A stretch of DNA of 64,000 nt from Danxiaibacter flavus (lineage in GTDB: Bacteria; Bacteroidota; Bacteroidia; Chitinophagales; Chitinophagaceae): assembly GCF_041060425.1 (NCBI RefSeq), contig NZ_JAULBC010000007.1, forward strand, positions 488,304-552,303, in the 5' to 3' direction. Numbering within the stretch: position 1 is the stretch's first letter; each line of letters starts with the position of its first letter. The position numbers and the translations under genes were made by a program. Below the pieces are notes generated by a model. It worked only from the letters and a program-made list of their open reading frames with translations, was not told the DNA's origin and did no database searches. Shown here piece by piece: positions 26,414 through 35,035 of this stretch.

Positions 26414-26453
26414 TATTACATTTATAGTGTTTTTAAAAATTCACAAACTCATT

Positions 26454-26933
26454 ATGAAAAGAAGTTCAACAATATTTCTTCAGGCCGTCGTCGTGCTTAT
26501 TGGCATTATAGCACTTGTCATTATGATTCGGCTTCCCCTGACCGAGGGAAGAGCCAAAAATCTTGACCTGGTCGGCATTTACGCTGACCCATTCATTTTG
26601 TACGGATACGCAGCGTCAGTCGCTTTTTTTGTTGCGCTGTACAAGGCGTTCAGATTACTTGGCTACATCGGGCAAAATAAAGTGTTCTCAGCCAGCTCTG
26701 TTAACGCCTTAAAAAGCATAAAGTATTGTGCCATCGTACTAAGTATTTTAATTGTACTGGCAGGAGTTTATATAAGGATCTTTCATAGTAAAGAAGACGA
26801 CCCTGCGGGTTTTCTTGCCATTTGCATCCTCACGACTTTTGTTTCTATCGTAGTTGCGACCGCTGCGGCAATATTTGAAAAGATCCTGCAAAACGCCGTG
26901 AATATTAAATCTGAAAATGACCTGACAATTTAA
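26454..26933 (+). CDS. DUF2975 membrane protein
   Basis: 159 aa with four membrane segments (AVVVLIGIIALVIMI, GYAASVAFFVALYKAF, YCAIVLSILIVLAGVYI, LAICILTTFVSIVVATAAAIF), the standard DUF2975 layout. Such proteins are regularly encoded directly before a small Cro/CI-type regulator, exactly as here (next ATG 3 nt after the stop). Start at 26454 preferred over the upstream TTG-type start (26427), which lies in the operator region. Function unknown; probably a membrane partner controlled with its regulator. Confidence 0.82.
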   Translation: MKRSSTIFLQAVVVLIGIIALVIMIRLPLTEGRAKNLDLVGIYADPFILYGYAASVAFFVALYKAFRLLGYIGQNKVFSASSVNALKSIKYCAIVLSILIVLAGVYIRIFHSKEDDPAGFLAICILTTFVSIVVATAAAIFEKILQNAVNIKSENDLTI

Positions 26934-26936
26934 GCT

Positions 26937-27164
26937 ATGGCAATTATTGTAAACTTAGACGTGATGATGGCAAAGCGAAAAATCTCTCTTAATGAACTTT
27001 CTGAAAGAGTTGATCTGACATTATCTAACCTTTCTATCTTAAAGACCGGGAAGGCAAAAGCAATCCGTTTCAGCACTTTAGAAGCTATCTGTAAAGCATT
27101 GGACTGCCAGCCGGGTGACATCCTGGAATATGTAAGTGACAAAAAAGGAACTACGAACCGCTGA
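26937..27164 (+). CDS. Small XRE-type HTH regulator (YozG-like)
   Basis: 75 aa, entirely a Cro/CI helix-turn-helix: MAKRKISLNELSERVDLTLSNLSILKTGKAKAIRFSTLEAICKALDCQPGDILEY. It matches the short regulators paired with DUF2975 proteins. The genes are essentially contiguous, so they form an operon. The palindrome at 26387 is the likely binding site. Confidence 0.9.
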   Translation: MAIIVNLDVMMAKRKISLNELSERVDLTLSNLSILKTGKAKAIRFSTLEAICKALDCQPGDILEYVSDKKGTTNR

Positions 27165-27179
27165 CAAGACATTGTCGCA

Positions 27180-27758
27180 ATGCAAATGACTTCAGAACAA
27201 ATAGACTATATGACACAAAGCGGAATGCTTTTCCTTGACAAAAAGCGAAGAAAAAGCCATTTCGACGCAGCCAATACCATAAAGCTGACAGCTCTTATTC
27301 CTGCTGTTTTATTTCTTGTTTTTATTCTCAAAGGCGGCATAACCCGGCTGGGCACATTGGTAATTGTATGTACAGTTATGACACTATCTTTTTTGTTAGC
27401 GAGCTATCTTATATATTGGCGCCAACAAACTAAACTAAAACTTATTTCTTTTGATACAAGCATGTCGCAGAGTGACAACTATGCGTTTGTAAAGAAGACA
27501 CTCTACGCATTGCAGTGGACAATGGCTCAAGACACTTCCAACTTCATTGAAGCCTACAATCCTCATCGAGATATAAGAACTTGGGGAAACGAAATGGTTT
27601 CAGTTGTGATATTGGACAGTCAGATTTTACTTAACAGCATTTGCAATTTGGACGCCATGAATCAAATTATGTTCACATTCGGAAAGAATAGGCAAAACGT
27701 AAACAAGTTTATAGAAACGTTTGGGCTCATTACTCAGAACACAGGTTTTCGCCGCTGA
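27180..27758 (+). CDS. Hypothetical membrane protein
   Basis: 192 aa. Two membrane helices (LTALIPAVLFLVFILKGG and GTLVIVCTVMTLSFLLASYLIYW) follow a short cytoplasmic N terminus. The C-terminal domain of about 110 residues contains MAQDTSNFIEAYNPHRDIRTWGNEMVSVVILDSQILLNSICN, a DUF-like fold I cannot name. It lies 15 nt after the HTH gene and may belong to the same operon. Confidence 0.6.
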   Translation: MQMTSEQIDYMTQSGMLFLDKKRRKSHFDAANTIKLTALIPAVLFLVFILKGGITRLGTLVIVCTVMTLSFLLASYLIYWRQQTKLKLISFDTSMSQSDNYAFVKKTLYALQWTMAQDTSNFIEAYNPHRDIRTWGNEMVSVVILDSQILLNSICNLDAMNQIMFTFGKNRQNVNKFIETFGLITQNTGFRR

Positions 27759-27770
27759 AAAGCGAAAAAA

Positions 27771-27899
27771 TTAAATAGCAACAATTTCCGACAACGAAAC
27801 TTCAAGGGCCTTCGCAATCTCGAACAAGGATAATATAGTCGGATTGACTTTTAGATTTTCATTATGACAATGGAAAAAGAAAGTCGAATACCACCACAT
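27771..27899 (-). pseudogene. Truncated XRE HTH gene remnant
   Basis: Minus-strand frame ending at 27771 reads NENLKVNPTILSLFEIAKALEVSLSEIVAI, the C-terminal half of a Cro/CI domain of the NPTLxTLxxIAKALxVSLSEL type. The upstream half (MWWYSTFFFHCH...) does not read as an HTH, and no full-length start exists. It is a decayed fragment on the opposite strand to its neighbours. Confidence 0.55.
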
Positions 27900-27938
27900 C
27901 TCCAATGCTTCAACGTACCTTAGAAAAATTATGTAGTA

Positions 27939-28193
27939 ATGGCAAAAAGTACTTCAGTTTTATTAGGAGATCACTTTGACAAATTCATTAACGCTCAAAT
28001 ACAAAGCGGACGCTTCTCATCTGCCAGCGAGGTTATGAGGGCTGCTTTGCGACTTTTGGAGCAGGAAGAAAATCAAAAGAACGAACTCATAAAAGAACTC
28101 AGGAAAGGAGAAAAATCCGGGTTTGTAGAGAAATTTGACCGTAAAAAATTCGGCAAAAATATGCACGGCAAATATTTGACCAATGAGTTATAA
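27939..28193 (+). CDS. parD: ParD-family antitoxin
   Basis: 84 aa. The ribbon-helix-helix N terminus TSVLLGDHFDKFINAQIQSGRFSSASEVMRAALRLLEQEE is the ParD/CopG signature. The C-terminal charged tail binds the toxin. Overlaps the parE start by 11 nt. Would neutralise ParE and repress the operon. Confidence 0.93.
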   Translation: MAKSTSVLLGDHFDKFINAQIQSGRFSSASEVMRAALRLLEQEENQKNELIKELRKGEKSGFVEKFDRKKFGKNMHGKYLTNEL

Positions 28194-28481
28194 AATTACG
28201 GTCAAAGCATCGGAGGACATTGAAAATATTTGGCTTACACTTTTGAGAATTGGTCAGTAGAGCAGGCTGACAGATACATTAATTTAATTCTTGACGAAAT
28301 TGAATATTTAGCCGACAATCCTGCATCGGGAAAGGATTTCAGTCACATCCGGAAAAACTATCGTTGTTCCCAGGTAAAGTCGCATCTAATTTTTTACCGA
28401 ATCGTTGACAAGCAGAATGACATTGAAGTGATACGAGTTTTACATCAAAGAATGGACATTGAGAATCGTTTAAATGAGTAA
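28183..28481 (+). pseudogene. parE: ParE toxin, frameshifted near codon 17-18
   Basis: The start at 28183 reads MSYKITVKASEDIENIWL and then hits a stop. From 28234 a second frame continues YTFENWSVEQADRYINLILDEIEYLADNPASGKDF to VIRVLHQRMDIENRLNE, the rest of a RelE/ParE toxin. Adding one T after CTT at 28234-28236 restores the family consensus IWLYTFENWSxEQADRY. So either the toxin is inactivated by a -1 deletion or the assembly lost a T in a short homopolymer. The only in-frame ATG-like start of the long part (28230) would lack the N-terminal strand. Confidence 0.85.
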
Positions 28482-28549
28482 AATCTGGCAGCATACAACA
28501 TCGGTTTGCCTGATGATATATATCATCAATAAATTACTTTTGCAATCTA

Positions 28550-28781
28550 ATGCCGTTTAGTTAAGCAGGCATCGTCAACTTTGGGAGATGTCTCCTATCG
28601 TCGACATGACGATCCGGCCTTATCAGAAAAAGTAATCACAACAGCACTGGTAACAAGTACATGATAATGTTCAAGTCTTGAACCGCATCGTCACCTCGAC
28701 GACAGGAGAGGTCTCCCGAATATTGATCTGATCGTGTACTTTATGCGTGTTAAATACTACAAACTGTTAACTAAACGGCAT
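28550..28781. mobile_element. Foldback MITE-like element A, complete copy
   Basis: Terminal inverted repeats ATGCCGTTTAGTTAA (28550) and GTTAACTAAACGGCAT (to 28781). The left half contains GGGAGATGTCTCCTATCGTC (28583-28602), mirrored on the right by GGAGAGGTCTCCC and CACCTCGACGACAGG (28685-28717), so the element is a long imperfect palindrome. TTTGCAATC occurs directly on both outer sides (28539 and 28786), possibly a target-site duplication. It carries no coding sequence. A second, inverted copy lies at 34441-34910. Confidence 0.7.
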
Positions 28782-28887
28782 CACATTTGCAATCCAAAAT
28801 TTTAATTACGTAGAGACATAATCCTTTCAACGCTAAGTACGAAGAGGATTTAAAAGTAGTAAGTGCCTGATTTAATGAACTATAGCA

Positions 28888-30000
28888 ATGGACAATAACA
28901 AACTTGGCACAAAGCCGCATTATCAAATTTTAGATGGACTTCGGGGTGTTGCAGCTATTATCGTGGTATTCTTTCACCTTGCTGAGCCGCTTTCCAGCAG
29001 CCACCTCAACAATGTTGTAAACCATGGTTACCTGGCAGTTGATTTTTTCTTTCTCCTCTCCGGCTTTGTAATTGGCTATGCGTATGATGACAGATGGAAC
29101 AAATTAACCTTCAGTACTTTTCTTCGCCGCCGGTTCGAGCGATTGCAACCACTTGTTGTATTGGGCATGACGCTCGGCGCTGTAGGTTTTTACTTTACCG
29201 ATTCAACTATATGGCCGCACATTCATTCAGTTCCTGTATGGAAGCTGATCGTAGTTATGCTGATAGGTTATACGCTTATTCCCATCCCGCTTTCTATGGA
29301 TATACGTGGCTGGGAAGAAATGCATCCGCTCAACAGTGTTGGCTGGTCATTATTTTTCGAGTATATCGCCAATATTCTTTACGCGCTCGGGCTAAGGAAA
29401 CTGTCTAACAAAGCTTTGGCTTGTTTTGTAGTACTGGCAGGTGCAGTGCTTTTGCATTTTGCCGTTACTAACCCTAACGGAGACGTTACTGGCGGCTGGA
29501 CGCTTAATGCCGAACATATGCGCGTTGGAATAACGCGTACAATATTTCCATTTTTTGCCGGTCTGCTTTTATCGCGGGTGGCCCGGCCGGTCTACATCAA
29601 AAATGCGTTCTTATGGTGTAGCGTGCTGCTTGCGGCTGTTTTGTTGATGCCAAGAATAGGCGGTGCAGAACATCTCTGGTTGAATGGTTTGTACGAAGCT
29701 CTTTGCATCATTATTGTCTTTCCCGTAATTGTATATATTGGTGCCAGTGGTGTGATGCATAGTCAAAGGGAAGATAAAATTTGTACGTTCCTCGGCAGGC
29801 TCTCCTACCCCCTATACATGACGCATTATGTGCTTGTCTATTTTTATGTGGCATGGCTAAGTAATCACGGTGGCATTACATTATGGCAGGCCTGGCCATA
29901 TGCACTACTCACATTTTCAGGAACTATCGTGTTGGCTTATGCAAGTTTAAAGCTGTACGATGAGCCGGCAAGAGCATGGTTGCGAAAAAAGCTGAAGTAA
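28888..30000 (+). CDS. Acyltransferase 3 family membrane protein (OafA-like)
   Basis: 370 aa with about ten hydrophobic segments. The family signature is at the N terminus: ILDGLRGVAAIIVVFFHLAEP, then FFFLLSGFVIGYAYDDRW and FLRRRFERLQPL. These enzymes (PF01757) transfer acyl groups to sugars of surface polysaccharides at the inner membrane. It stands alone behind MITE A; the acceptor is unknown. Confidence 0.9.
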   Translation: MDNNKLGTKPHYQILDGLRGVAAIIVVFFHLAEPLSSSHLNNVVNHGYLAVDFFFLLSGFVIGYAYDDRWNKLTFSTFLRRRFERLQPLVVLGMTLGAVGFYFTDSTIWPHIHSVPVWKLIVVMLIGYTLIPIPLSMDIRGWEEMHPLNSVGWSLFFEYIANILYALGLRKLSNKALACFVVLAGAVLLHFAVTNPNGDVTGGWTLNAEHMRVGITRTIFPFFAGLLLSRVARPVYIKNAFLWCSVLLAAVLLMPRIGGAEHLWLNGLYEALCIIIVFPVIVYIGASGVMHSQREDKICTFLGRLSYPLYMTHYVLVYFYVAWLSNHGGITLWQAWPYALLTFSGTIVLAYASLKLYDEPARAWLRKKLK

Positions 30001-30151
30001 CGAATAGGGTAAGAATATTATTTACTTTTTCCGGTCGCGTTCACCTCTGTCTTTGAGGATATTAGCATAGCTGTGAGTTAAATGGATTCGGAGAATCATT
30101 ATATTTCTACTAACTTACTGGTGAATCAAACCATATTTAAACCCAATTTTT

Positions 30152-30586
30152 ATGGCAACCAAAATAAATTTCTTTCTGCTCACCTTCGCCCTTACCGCTT
30201 TGATAAGTTGCAAAACCAGCCAACAGAAACAGTCATCTACATCCGAAATTGGAATGTTTAAAGTGGAAATACTTTATCCGGGCGGGGAAGATAAAACCTT
30301 TGACATGGACTATTATGAAAAAAAACACATGCCAATGGTAGCCGGATTTTTAGGCAAAAATTTAAAATTTTATGAAATTGATAAGGGCATAGCTGGCAGA
30401 GCACCAAATGACAAAGCACCATTTGTGGCTGTAGGTTATTTCTACATTACCGATGTTGCTGAATATAATAAAGCAATAGCCCAAAACAGGGACGCAGTAA
30501 TCAGCGACATTAAAAATTATACGAACATTCAGCCTGTTATACAAATTAGCGAAATTAAACAGGTCGAACACCCTGCCGCAAAGTAA
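30152..30586 (+). CDS. EthD-family lipoprotein
   Basis: 144 aa. Lipoprotein signal MATKINFFLLTFALTALISC (Cys at 20) and a Gln/Ser linker, then an EthD ferredoxin-like domain: FKVEILYPGGEDKTFDMDYYEKKHMPMV and FVAVGYFYITDVAEYNKAIAQN. EthD proteins form dimeric alpha-beta barrels associated with small-molecule degradation. A secreted lipid-anchored form is seen in Bacteroidota. Function unknown. Confidence 0.8.
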   Translation: MATKINFFLLTFALTALISCKTSQQKQSSTSEIGMFKVEILYPGGEDKTFDMDYYEKKHMPMVAGFLGKNLKFYEIDKGIAGRAPNDKAPFVAVGYFYITDVAEYNKAIAQNRDAVISDIKNYTNIQPVIQISEIKQVEHPAAK

Positions 30587-30819
30587 AAAATCAATTTGCA
30601 TGAAAATAAACTGCCACCACATGAGGTTTTCTGCTATGGTGGCTGAATAATATGCACGCGTCATCCATTAACTTGTCGGTGCAATCCAGACCAGGTTCAT
30701 CGACAGAATACAATATCCACGGCATCAGCTTTACTCAGTAACGGATCAGGCTAATCACCAAATACGCGCACAGCAGAAAGCCCTGACCGCTAGCAGAAAC
30801 CTCTTACAATTATTAGCAC
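30587..30819. other. Intergenic region with a small hairpin
   Basis: GCCACCA (30612) and TGGTGGC (30637-30643) flank GAGGTTTTCTGC. A similar GGGATTTTCTGTTATGCTGCC segment occurs after the gene ending at 32195. No gene. Confidence 0.4.
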
Positions 30820-31512
30820 ATGAATCATCTATTATCAAATTACCGCATCTGCCTATTCTTACTAGTCTTCACATATAAGATGAACGTATTACAGGCCCAG
30901 GTGCCTGTACATGAAGAACCAAGGCACCACCTGGTTTTTCAAAATACAGAAATACGAATGCTGAATGTCCTCATACCTCCGGGTGACACATCTCAATACC
31001 ATATTCACAAAACGCCATCTGTATTTATCTTTTTTACAAGTACCAACACCGGCTCGCAATTGCAAGGAAAGACAGCTACTTCCGGTAAATCTGCCGCGGG
31101 CCGGATCCTGTTTGAAAATCTCGCGTCACCTAATATCCGTGTTCACCGTGTCTGGAATGCTGACAAAGACACCTTTCATGTTATGGACGTAGAGGTATTG
31201 TCTAAAGACACTGGCTTTCTTCAGCAACCTTTGTCTTTGCCTGACTTGAAATTAGAGATTGATACAGCATGGATAAGGGCATACCGGCTTTCAATGTCAA
31301 CGGGAAAGGAATTCATACTTAAGAATAAAGCTCAATCTTTCATTTTAGTGTCTCTTAATAACGCTGAAATGCAAACTGAACAAAATGGAAGATTTGAGAG
31401 ACAAACTGCACAACCAGGAACCTTTTTTGAAATTAAAAGAAGACACTCATTTTCAATTAAAAACACTACGAATGATACGGTTGAGTTCTTTTTGCTTGAA
31501 TTACCGGAATAA
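30820..31512 (+). CDS. Secreted cupin-like protein
   Basis: 230 aa with N-terminal signal (about 27 residues ending LQAQ). Two cupin-like halves: HLVFQNTEIRMLNVLIPPGDTSQYHIHKTPSVFIFFT (metal-type His residues) and AQPGTFFEIKRRHSFSIKNTTNDTVEFFLLELPE. No catalytic assignment possible. Confidence 0.65.
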   Translation: MNHLLSNYRICLFLLVFTYKMNVLQAQVPVHEEPRHHLVFQNTEIRMLNVLIPPGDTSQYHIHKTPSVFIFFTSTNTGSQLQGKTATSGKSAAGRILFENLASPNIRVHRVWNADKDTFHVMDVEVLSKDTGFLQQPLSLPDLKLEIDTAWIRAYRLSMSTGKEFILKNKAQSFILVSLNNAEMQTEQNGRFERQTAQPGTFFEIKRRHSFSIKNTTNDTVEFFLLELPE

Positions 31513-31769
31513 TAATTCTGTGACGGAATGTTGGTACCGACGAAACCGCAAATTCGCAAAGCTTTTGCACCCGTAATTGCACTTTATTATGAAAAATCGC
31601 AAACAAATTAATGGTTAATAAAATGCCTGCAGATCACGAAAAGTTTACTGCAATGCTGGCGAACCAGGTAACCAGCGGCACTCGTGTTGCATTTCTCACC
31701 AGGCAATAGTAATTTGGACATAAACGCTGGCAAGCTTACCTGGCTAAGAAACCAGTAAATTGTATTCTC
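31513..31769. other. Intergenic region, nothing recognised
   Basis: About 257 nt with no ORF of support. ACCAGGTAACCAGCGG and ACCTGGCTAAG suggest weak dyad symmetry only. Confidence 0.3.
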
Positions 31770-32195
31770 ATGAGCATACAGGAACAAATCAAAACGTATA
31801 TTACCAGTCAACCAGAGTCGAAACGCGCAGACATGCAAGCGCTGCACCGTATAATTCTGGAGATAAAGCCAGCATGCAATTTATGGTTCCTGGATGGCAA
31901 AAACAGCGAAAACAAAACTGTGTCCAATCCTAATATTGGATATGGACTTCATACTATAAAATATGCTGATGGAAAAACCAAAGAGTTTTATCAAATTGGT
32001 ATCAGTGCAAACACAACCGGAATTTCTGTCTACATACTTGGTATCGAGGACAAGAAATACCTGGCCGAGACATATGGAAAAAAACTTGGCAAGGCAAGCG
32101 TGAGCGGATATTGCATTAAGTTCAAAACGCTGAAAGATATAAACATTGATATACTTGAAGCGGCAATACGATATGGGTTCGAGGCTTCACACTGA
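31770..32195 (+). CDS. DUF1801 (YdhG-like) protein
   Basis: 141 aa. IKTYITSQPESKRADMQALHRIILEIKPACNLWF, then GYGLHTIKYADGKTKEFYQIGISANTTGISVYI and LGKASVSGYCIKFKTLKDIN follow the DUF1801 pattern of small YdhG/frataxin-like fold proteins of unknown function. Full length. Confidence 0.78.
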   Translation: MSIQEQIKTYITSQPESKRADMQALHRIILEIKPACNLWFLDGKNSENKTVSNPNIGYGLHTIKYADGKTKEFYQIGISANTTGISVYILGIEDKKYLAETYGKKLGKASVSGYCIKFKTLKDINIDILEAAIRYGFEASH

Positions 32196-32452
32196 GAGTA
32201 GTGCTACAGCCAGCATGGGATTTTCTGTTATGCTGCCGGCTGATATATCCCGGTCGTCCGTTCATTTATCACTGCAGCCCGGCTTAGCGGATAAACTCAA
32301 ATGACAGAATATAACATCAACTGTATTAAGTTTATTCTGCGACAGTTCAGGCTTGCGAATCGCGCAGTCTCAGCACAACTGAAAACCCTGCCAGCTAGTG
32401 GTCATTGAAAAACACAGTAACAAACCTTGACAACAATAAAAAATAGAACCAT
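32196..32452. other. Intergenic region with imperfect hairpin
   Basis: CAGCCAGCAT (32211) and ATGCTGCCGGCTG (32230) are nearly complementary. The rest contains no recognised element. Confidence 0.35.
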
Positions 32453-33025
32453 ATGAGAAAAGTAATTTCATTTATGCACATATCGCTTGACGGATTTGTA
32501 GCAGGCCCGAACAAAGAAATGAACTGGATTAAAGTTGATGAAGAAATTTTTGATCATGTTGGTAAGCGGATAAGCGAAGGCGACACTGCATTATACGGAC
32601 GAGTAACTTATGAGATGATGGAAAATTACTGGCCTACTGCAGGAGACAAGCCAACAGCAAGCAAGCATGATATTGAACATTCAAAGTGGTATAAAAAAGT
32701 ACACAAAGTCGTCTTATCAAAAACAATGAAAGACACGGGTTTAACCAACACAACAATTATTAGCGACAACCTTGCGGACAGAATAAATGAGATAAAACAA
32801 CAGCCTGGAAAAGAAATCCTGGTTTTTGGCAGTCCGGCTGCGACCCATTCACTTATTCAGCAGAACTTAATTGACGGCTACTGGCTATTTGTTAATCCAA
32901 TTATCCTTGGGCAAGGCATTCCATTGTTTGTAGACATCAAAGACAAAATAAAACTACAGCTATTGACAACCCGGCAATTTGCCGGCGGGGTAACTGAACT
33001 GAATTATATAGTAGACAGGCAATAA
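32453..33025 (+). CDS. RibD-C / dihydrofolate-reductase-like protein (1 of 3)
   Basis: 190 aa. MRKVISFMHISLDGFVAGPNKEMNWI, ALYGRVTYEMMENYWPT, KVVLSKTM and EILVFGSPAATHSLIQQNLIDGYWLFVNPIILGQGIPLF are the conserved blocks of the RibD C-terminal domain family. These use the DHFR fold to bind NADPH and reduce uncharacterised pterin- or riboflavin-like substrates. A paralogue lies 134 nt downstream. Confidence 0.88.
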   Translation: MRKVISFMHISLDGFVAGPNKEMNWIKVDEEIFDHVGKRISEGDTALYGRVTYEMMENYWPTAGDKPTASKHDIEHSKWYKKVHKVVLSKTMKDTGLTNTTIISDNLADRINEIKQQPGKEILVFGSPAATHSLIQQNLIDGYWLFVNPIILGQGIPLFVDIKDKIKLQLLTTRQFAGGVTELNYIVDRQ

Positions 33026-33159
33026 CAACGAACCGCTAACAAAGTATTGACAAAAACCTGACACCCGGATTGGACAAGCAATGAAGCGTCTGGCTTTGCC
33101 AATGCCCCGCCTTTATGGCCGCTTAAAAAACGATAACAAATGACTAAAAATGAAGCAAA

Positions 33160-33705
33160 ATGAGAAAACTCATAATGTGGAACGTAATAACCCTTGACGG
33201 ATACTTTGAAGGAAACCAAAATTGGGATCTATCCTTTCTTAATATTGTTTGGGGACAAGAACTTGAAAAATTAAGTATTGAGCAATTAAATGCCGCGGAC
33301 TACCTCGTATTCGGACGTGTGACTTATGAAGGTATGGCCGAATATTGGACTAAGGAAGAAGGCGAAATTGCTGATTTGATGAATGCAATACCAAAGCTTG
33401 TTTTCTCTAAGACATTGAAATCTGCCGAATGGAACAACACGACACTGATCAGCCAAAATGCTTCTGCTGAAATTAAAAAATTGAAAGAACAAGGTGGAAG
33501 GGATATGTATGTTTTTGGCAGCGCAAATCTTTCAGAGACTTTTGTAAACGACGATCTTTTTGACGAATACCGCATTGGTATTGCTCCGGTTATCTTAGGT
33601 AGCGGACGACCACTATTCAGACAAGGCATTGCTTCTAAAAAATTATCTCTCGTTTCAACACAACCACTTATGACAGGCGGAGTGGTTTTAAGTTATTCAA
33701 GATAG
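33160..33705 (+). CDS. RibD-C / dihydrofolate-reductase-like protein (2 of 3)
   Basis: 181 aa with the same blocks: WNVITLDGYFEGNQNWDL, YLVFGRVTYEGMAEYWTKE, KLVFSKTL, DMYVFGSANLSETFVNDDLFDEYRIGIAPVILGSGRPLF. Distinct from its neighbour in sequence, so not a recent duplicate. Substrate unknown. Confidence 0.88.
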   Translation: MRKLIMWNVITLDGYFEGNQNWDLSFLNIVWGQELEKLSIEQLNAADYLVFGRVTYEGMAEYWTKEEGEIADLMNAIPKLVFSKTLKSAEWNNTTLISQNASAEIKKLKEQGGRDMYVFGSANLSETFVNDDLFDEYRIGIAPVILGSGRPLFRQGIASKKLSLVSTQPLMTGGVVLSYSR

Positions 33706-33766
33706 TATATATCAAGCTGGCAATTTGTAAAAGTAATGCCCAAATAGTCGGCACATCAAGTATAAA

Positions 33767-34150
33767 ATGAACGAACGAACAACAGAGATTCTAAGGCGAT
33801 TTAGGGACTCGTGGACGGTAACTGAGAATTTTTATAATAACCTTATTGACAACTATACTGGGTTTGAGCGACTCAAACCTGTTAGACATTTCATTAAGAC
33901 TTTAAAGCAAAATGGTGAGGACAAGTTTTTCCGCCTTGGAACATCCATTCATATGCTAGTTATATCTCGCTCTGTCAACCACACACTTCGCGCTGATCAA
34001 AAGTATATTAAGATTGACGCTTATGAAAGTAAGTTTGAGGTAACATTTCGTGATGGTGACAAAGTTTACAGAAAATACATTGTGAATAATCTAGACGACA
34101 TTTTAGTGACCAGGTTGTTGCGAACACTTAAAGACACCCTGGTGGACTAA
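33767..34150 (+). CDS. Hypothetical protein
   Basis: 127 aa, soluble. RRFRDSWTVTENFYNNLIDNYTGF, FFRLGTSIHMLVISRSVNH and IKIDAYESKFEVTFRDGDKVYRKYIV. Looks like a small two-layer fold conserved as a single-domain protein. No family recognised. Confidence 0.5.
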   Translation: MNERTTEILRRFRDSWTVTENFYNNLIDNYTGFERLKPVRHFIKTLKQNGEDKFFRLGTSIHMLVISRSVNHTLRADQKYIKIDAYESKFEVTFRDGDKVYRKYIVNNLDDILVTRLLRTLKDTLVD

Positions 34151-34360
34151 ATATTTGCTGACTCAACGCAGCATCAACTTTTGCCTGGCGATTCATTAAT
34201 TGTATGCTGAAAGCCATAAATTTTGCGGCATCAAAACAACAATGCCCTTTTAATTATAATTGAACAGCGATCAAAGTCGGACGAATTTCAAATTCCAGTT
34301 CTTACCCAATCCTGGAACTTTAACTACCATTTATCACACCTTTCAAACAACCTTTAACTA

Positions 34361-34441
34361 ATGACAGAGGACATCCAACTTTATGAAACATTCTTTCAAA
34401 AAAACAAATCGTATTACCTAGACAAATGGACAAATTTCAAT
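34361..34441 (+). pseudogene. Truncated 5' end of a small membrane-protein gene
   Basis: MTEDIQLYETFFQKNKSYYLDKWTNF resembles the start of DUF2628-type proteins, which continue with membrane helices. Here the reading frame runs into the MITE A copy at 34441, and the downstream codons up to 34573 are element sequence. Insertion or rearrangement at the element seems to have removed the rest. Confidence 0.4.
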
Positions 34442-34910
34442 GCAGTATTTAACACGCATAAAGTATCACGAGCAGATCAATATCCGGGAGACCTCTCGTC
34501 TCGTGCCAATGACAGATTAAGGCTGTTTTTTCATTGCCGTCTGCCTGCCCGAATGCAGTCAGGCGGGCTTTAGCTGACGGAAAACAAAACTAATTGAATA
34601 TGGCTTTAGCCTCACAATCCATTTTTTGGGCTAAAGCCCGATTTTAAAAGATCAACCACTGTCCGTCAGCTAAAGCAGACGGCAATGAATCAAGGCAATC
34701 AGCTCTTAATGTAATGACCTGTCTTTATAATTTTGATTGTGGCTATCCTAATCCCCCAGTCGAGGCGACGATGCGGTTCAAGCCTTGAATCTTATCATGT
34801 ATTTGTTACCAGCGCTGTTGTGATCACTTTTTCTGATAAGCCCGGATCGTCATGTCGACGATAGGAGACATCTCCCAAAGTTGACAATGCCTGCCTAATT
34901 AAACGACATT
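34441..34910. mobile_element. Foldback element A, second copy, inverted and interrupted
   Basis: Reverse-complement match to 28550-28781 in two blocks. One is 34441-34500 (GTATTTAACACGCATAAAG, GATCAATATCCGGGAGACC). The other is about 34765-34910 (GCGACGATGCGGTTCAAG, CGTCATGTCGACGATAGGAG, ending TTAAACGACATT). About 260 bp of other DNA, including element B, separates the blocks. The two A copies form an inverted pair 6 kb apart around 28.8-34.4 kb. Confidence 0.7.
34530..34689. mobile_element. Small inverted-repeat element B nested in A
   Basis: The left arm is TTCATTGCCGTCTGC plus CTTTAGCTGACGGA (34568); the right arm TCCGTCAGCTAAAGC plus AGACGGCAATGAA (34662-34689). The arms are complementary except for a 23-bp insertion in the left one (34545-34567) that itself starts CTGCCCG. 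The interior has the palindromes GGCTTTAGCC and GGGCTAAAGCCC. No coding sequence. Confidence 0.65.
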
Positions 34911-35035
34911 GACTTGACAATCAATAATTTTAATGGTCGTTAAAACACTAATAGCTGTTTACTTCATCCCAATGCCATTTCGTTTATTTTGTTTATTTCG
35001 TTTAACCTTGACTTGAATCACAAAAATTTACAGTC

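Noticed and set aside
32453..33705. Trimethoprim-resistance DHFR genes
   Set aside because: The motifs are those of the RibD C-terminal branch, not of folate-pathway DHFR; no basis for a resistance call.
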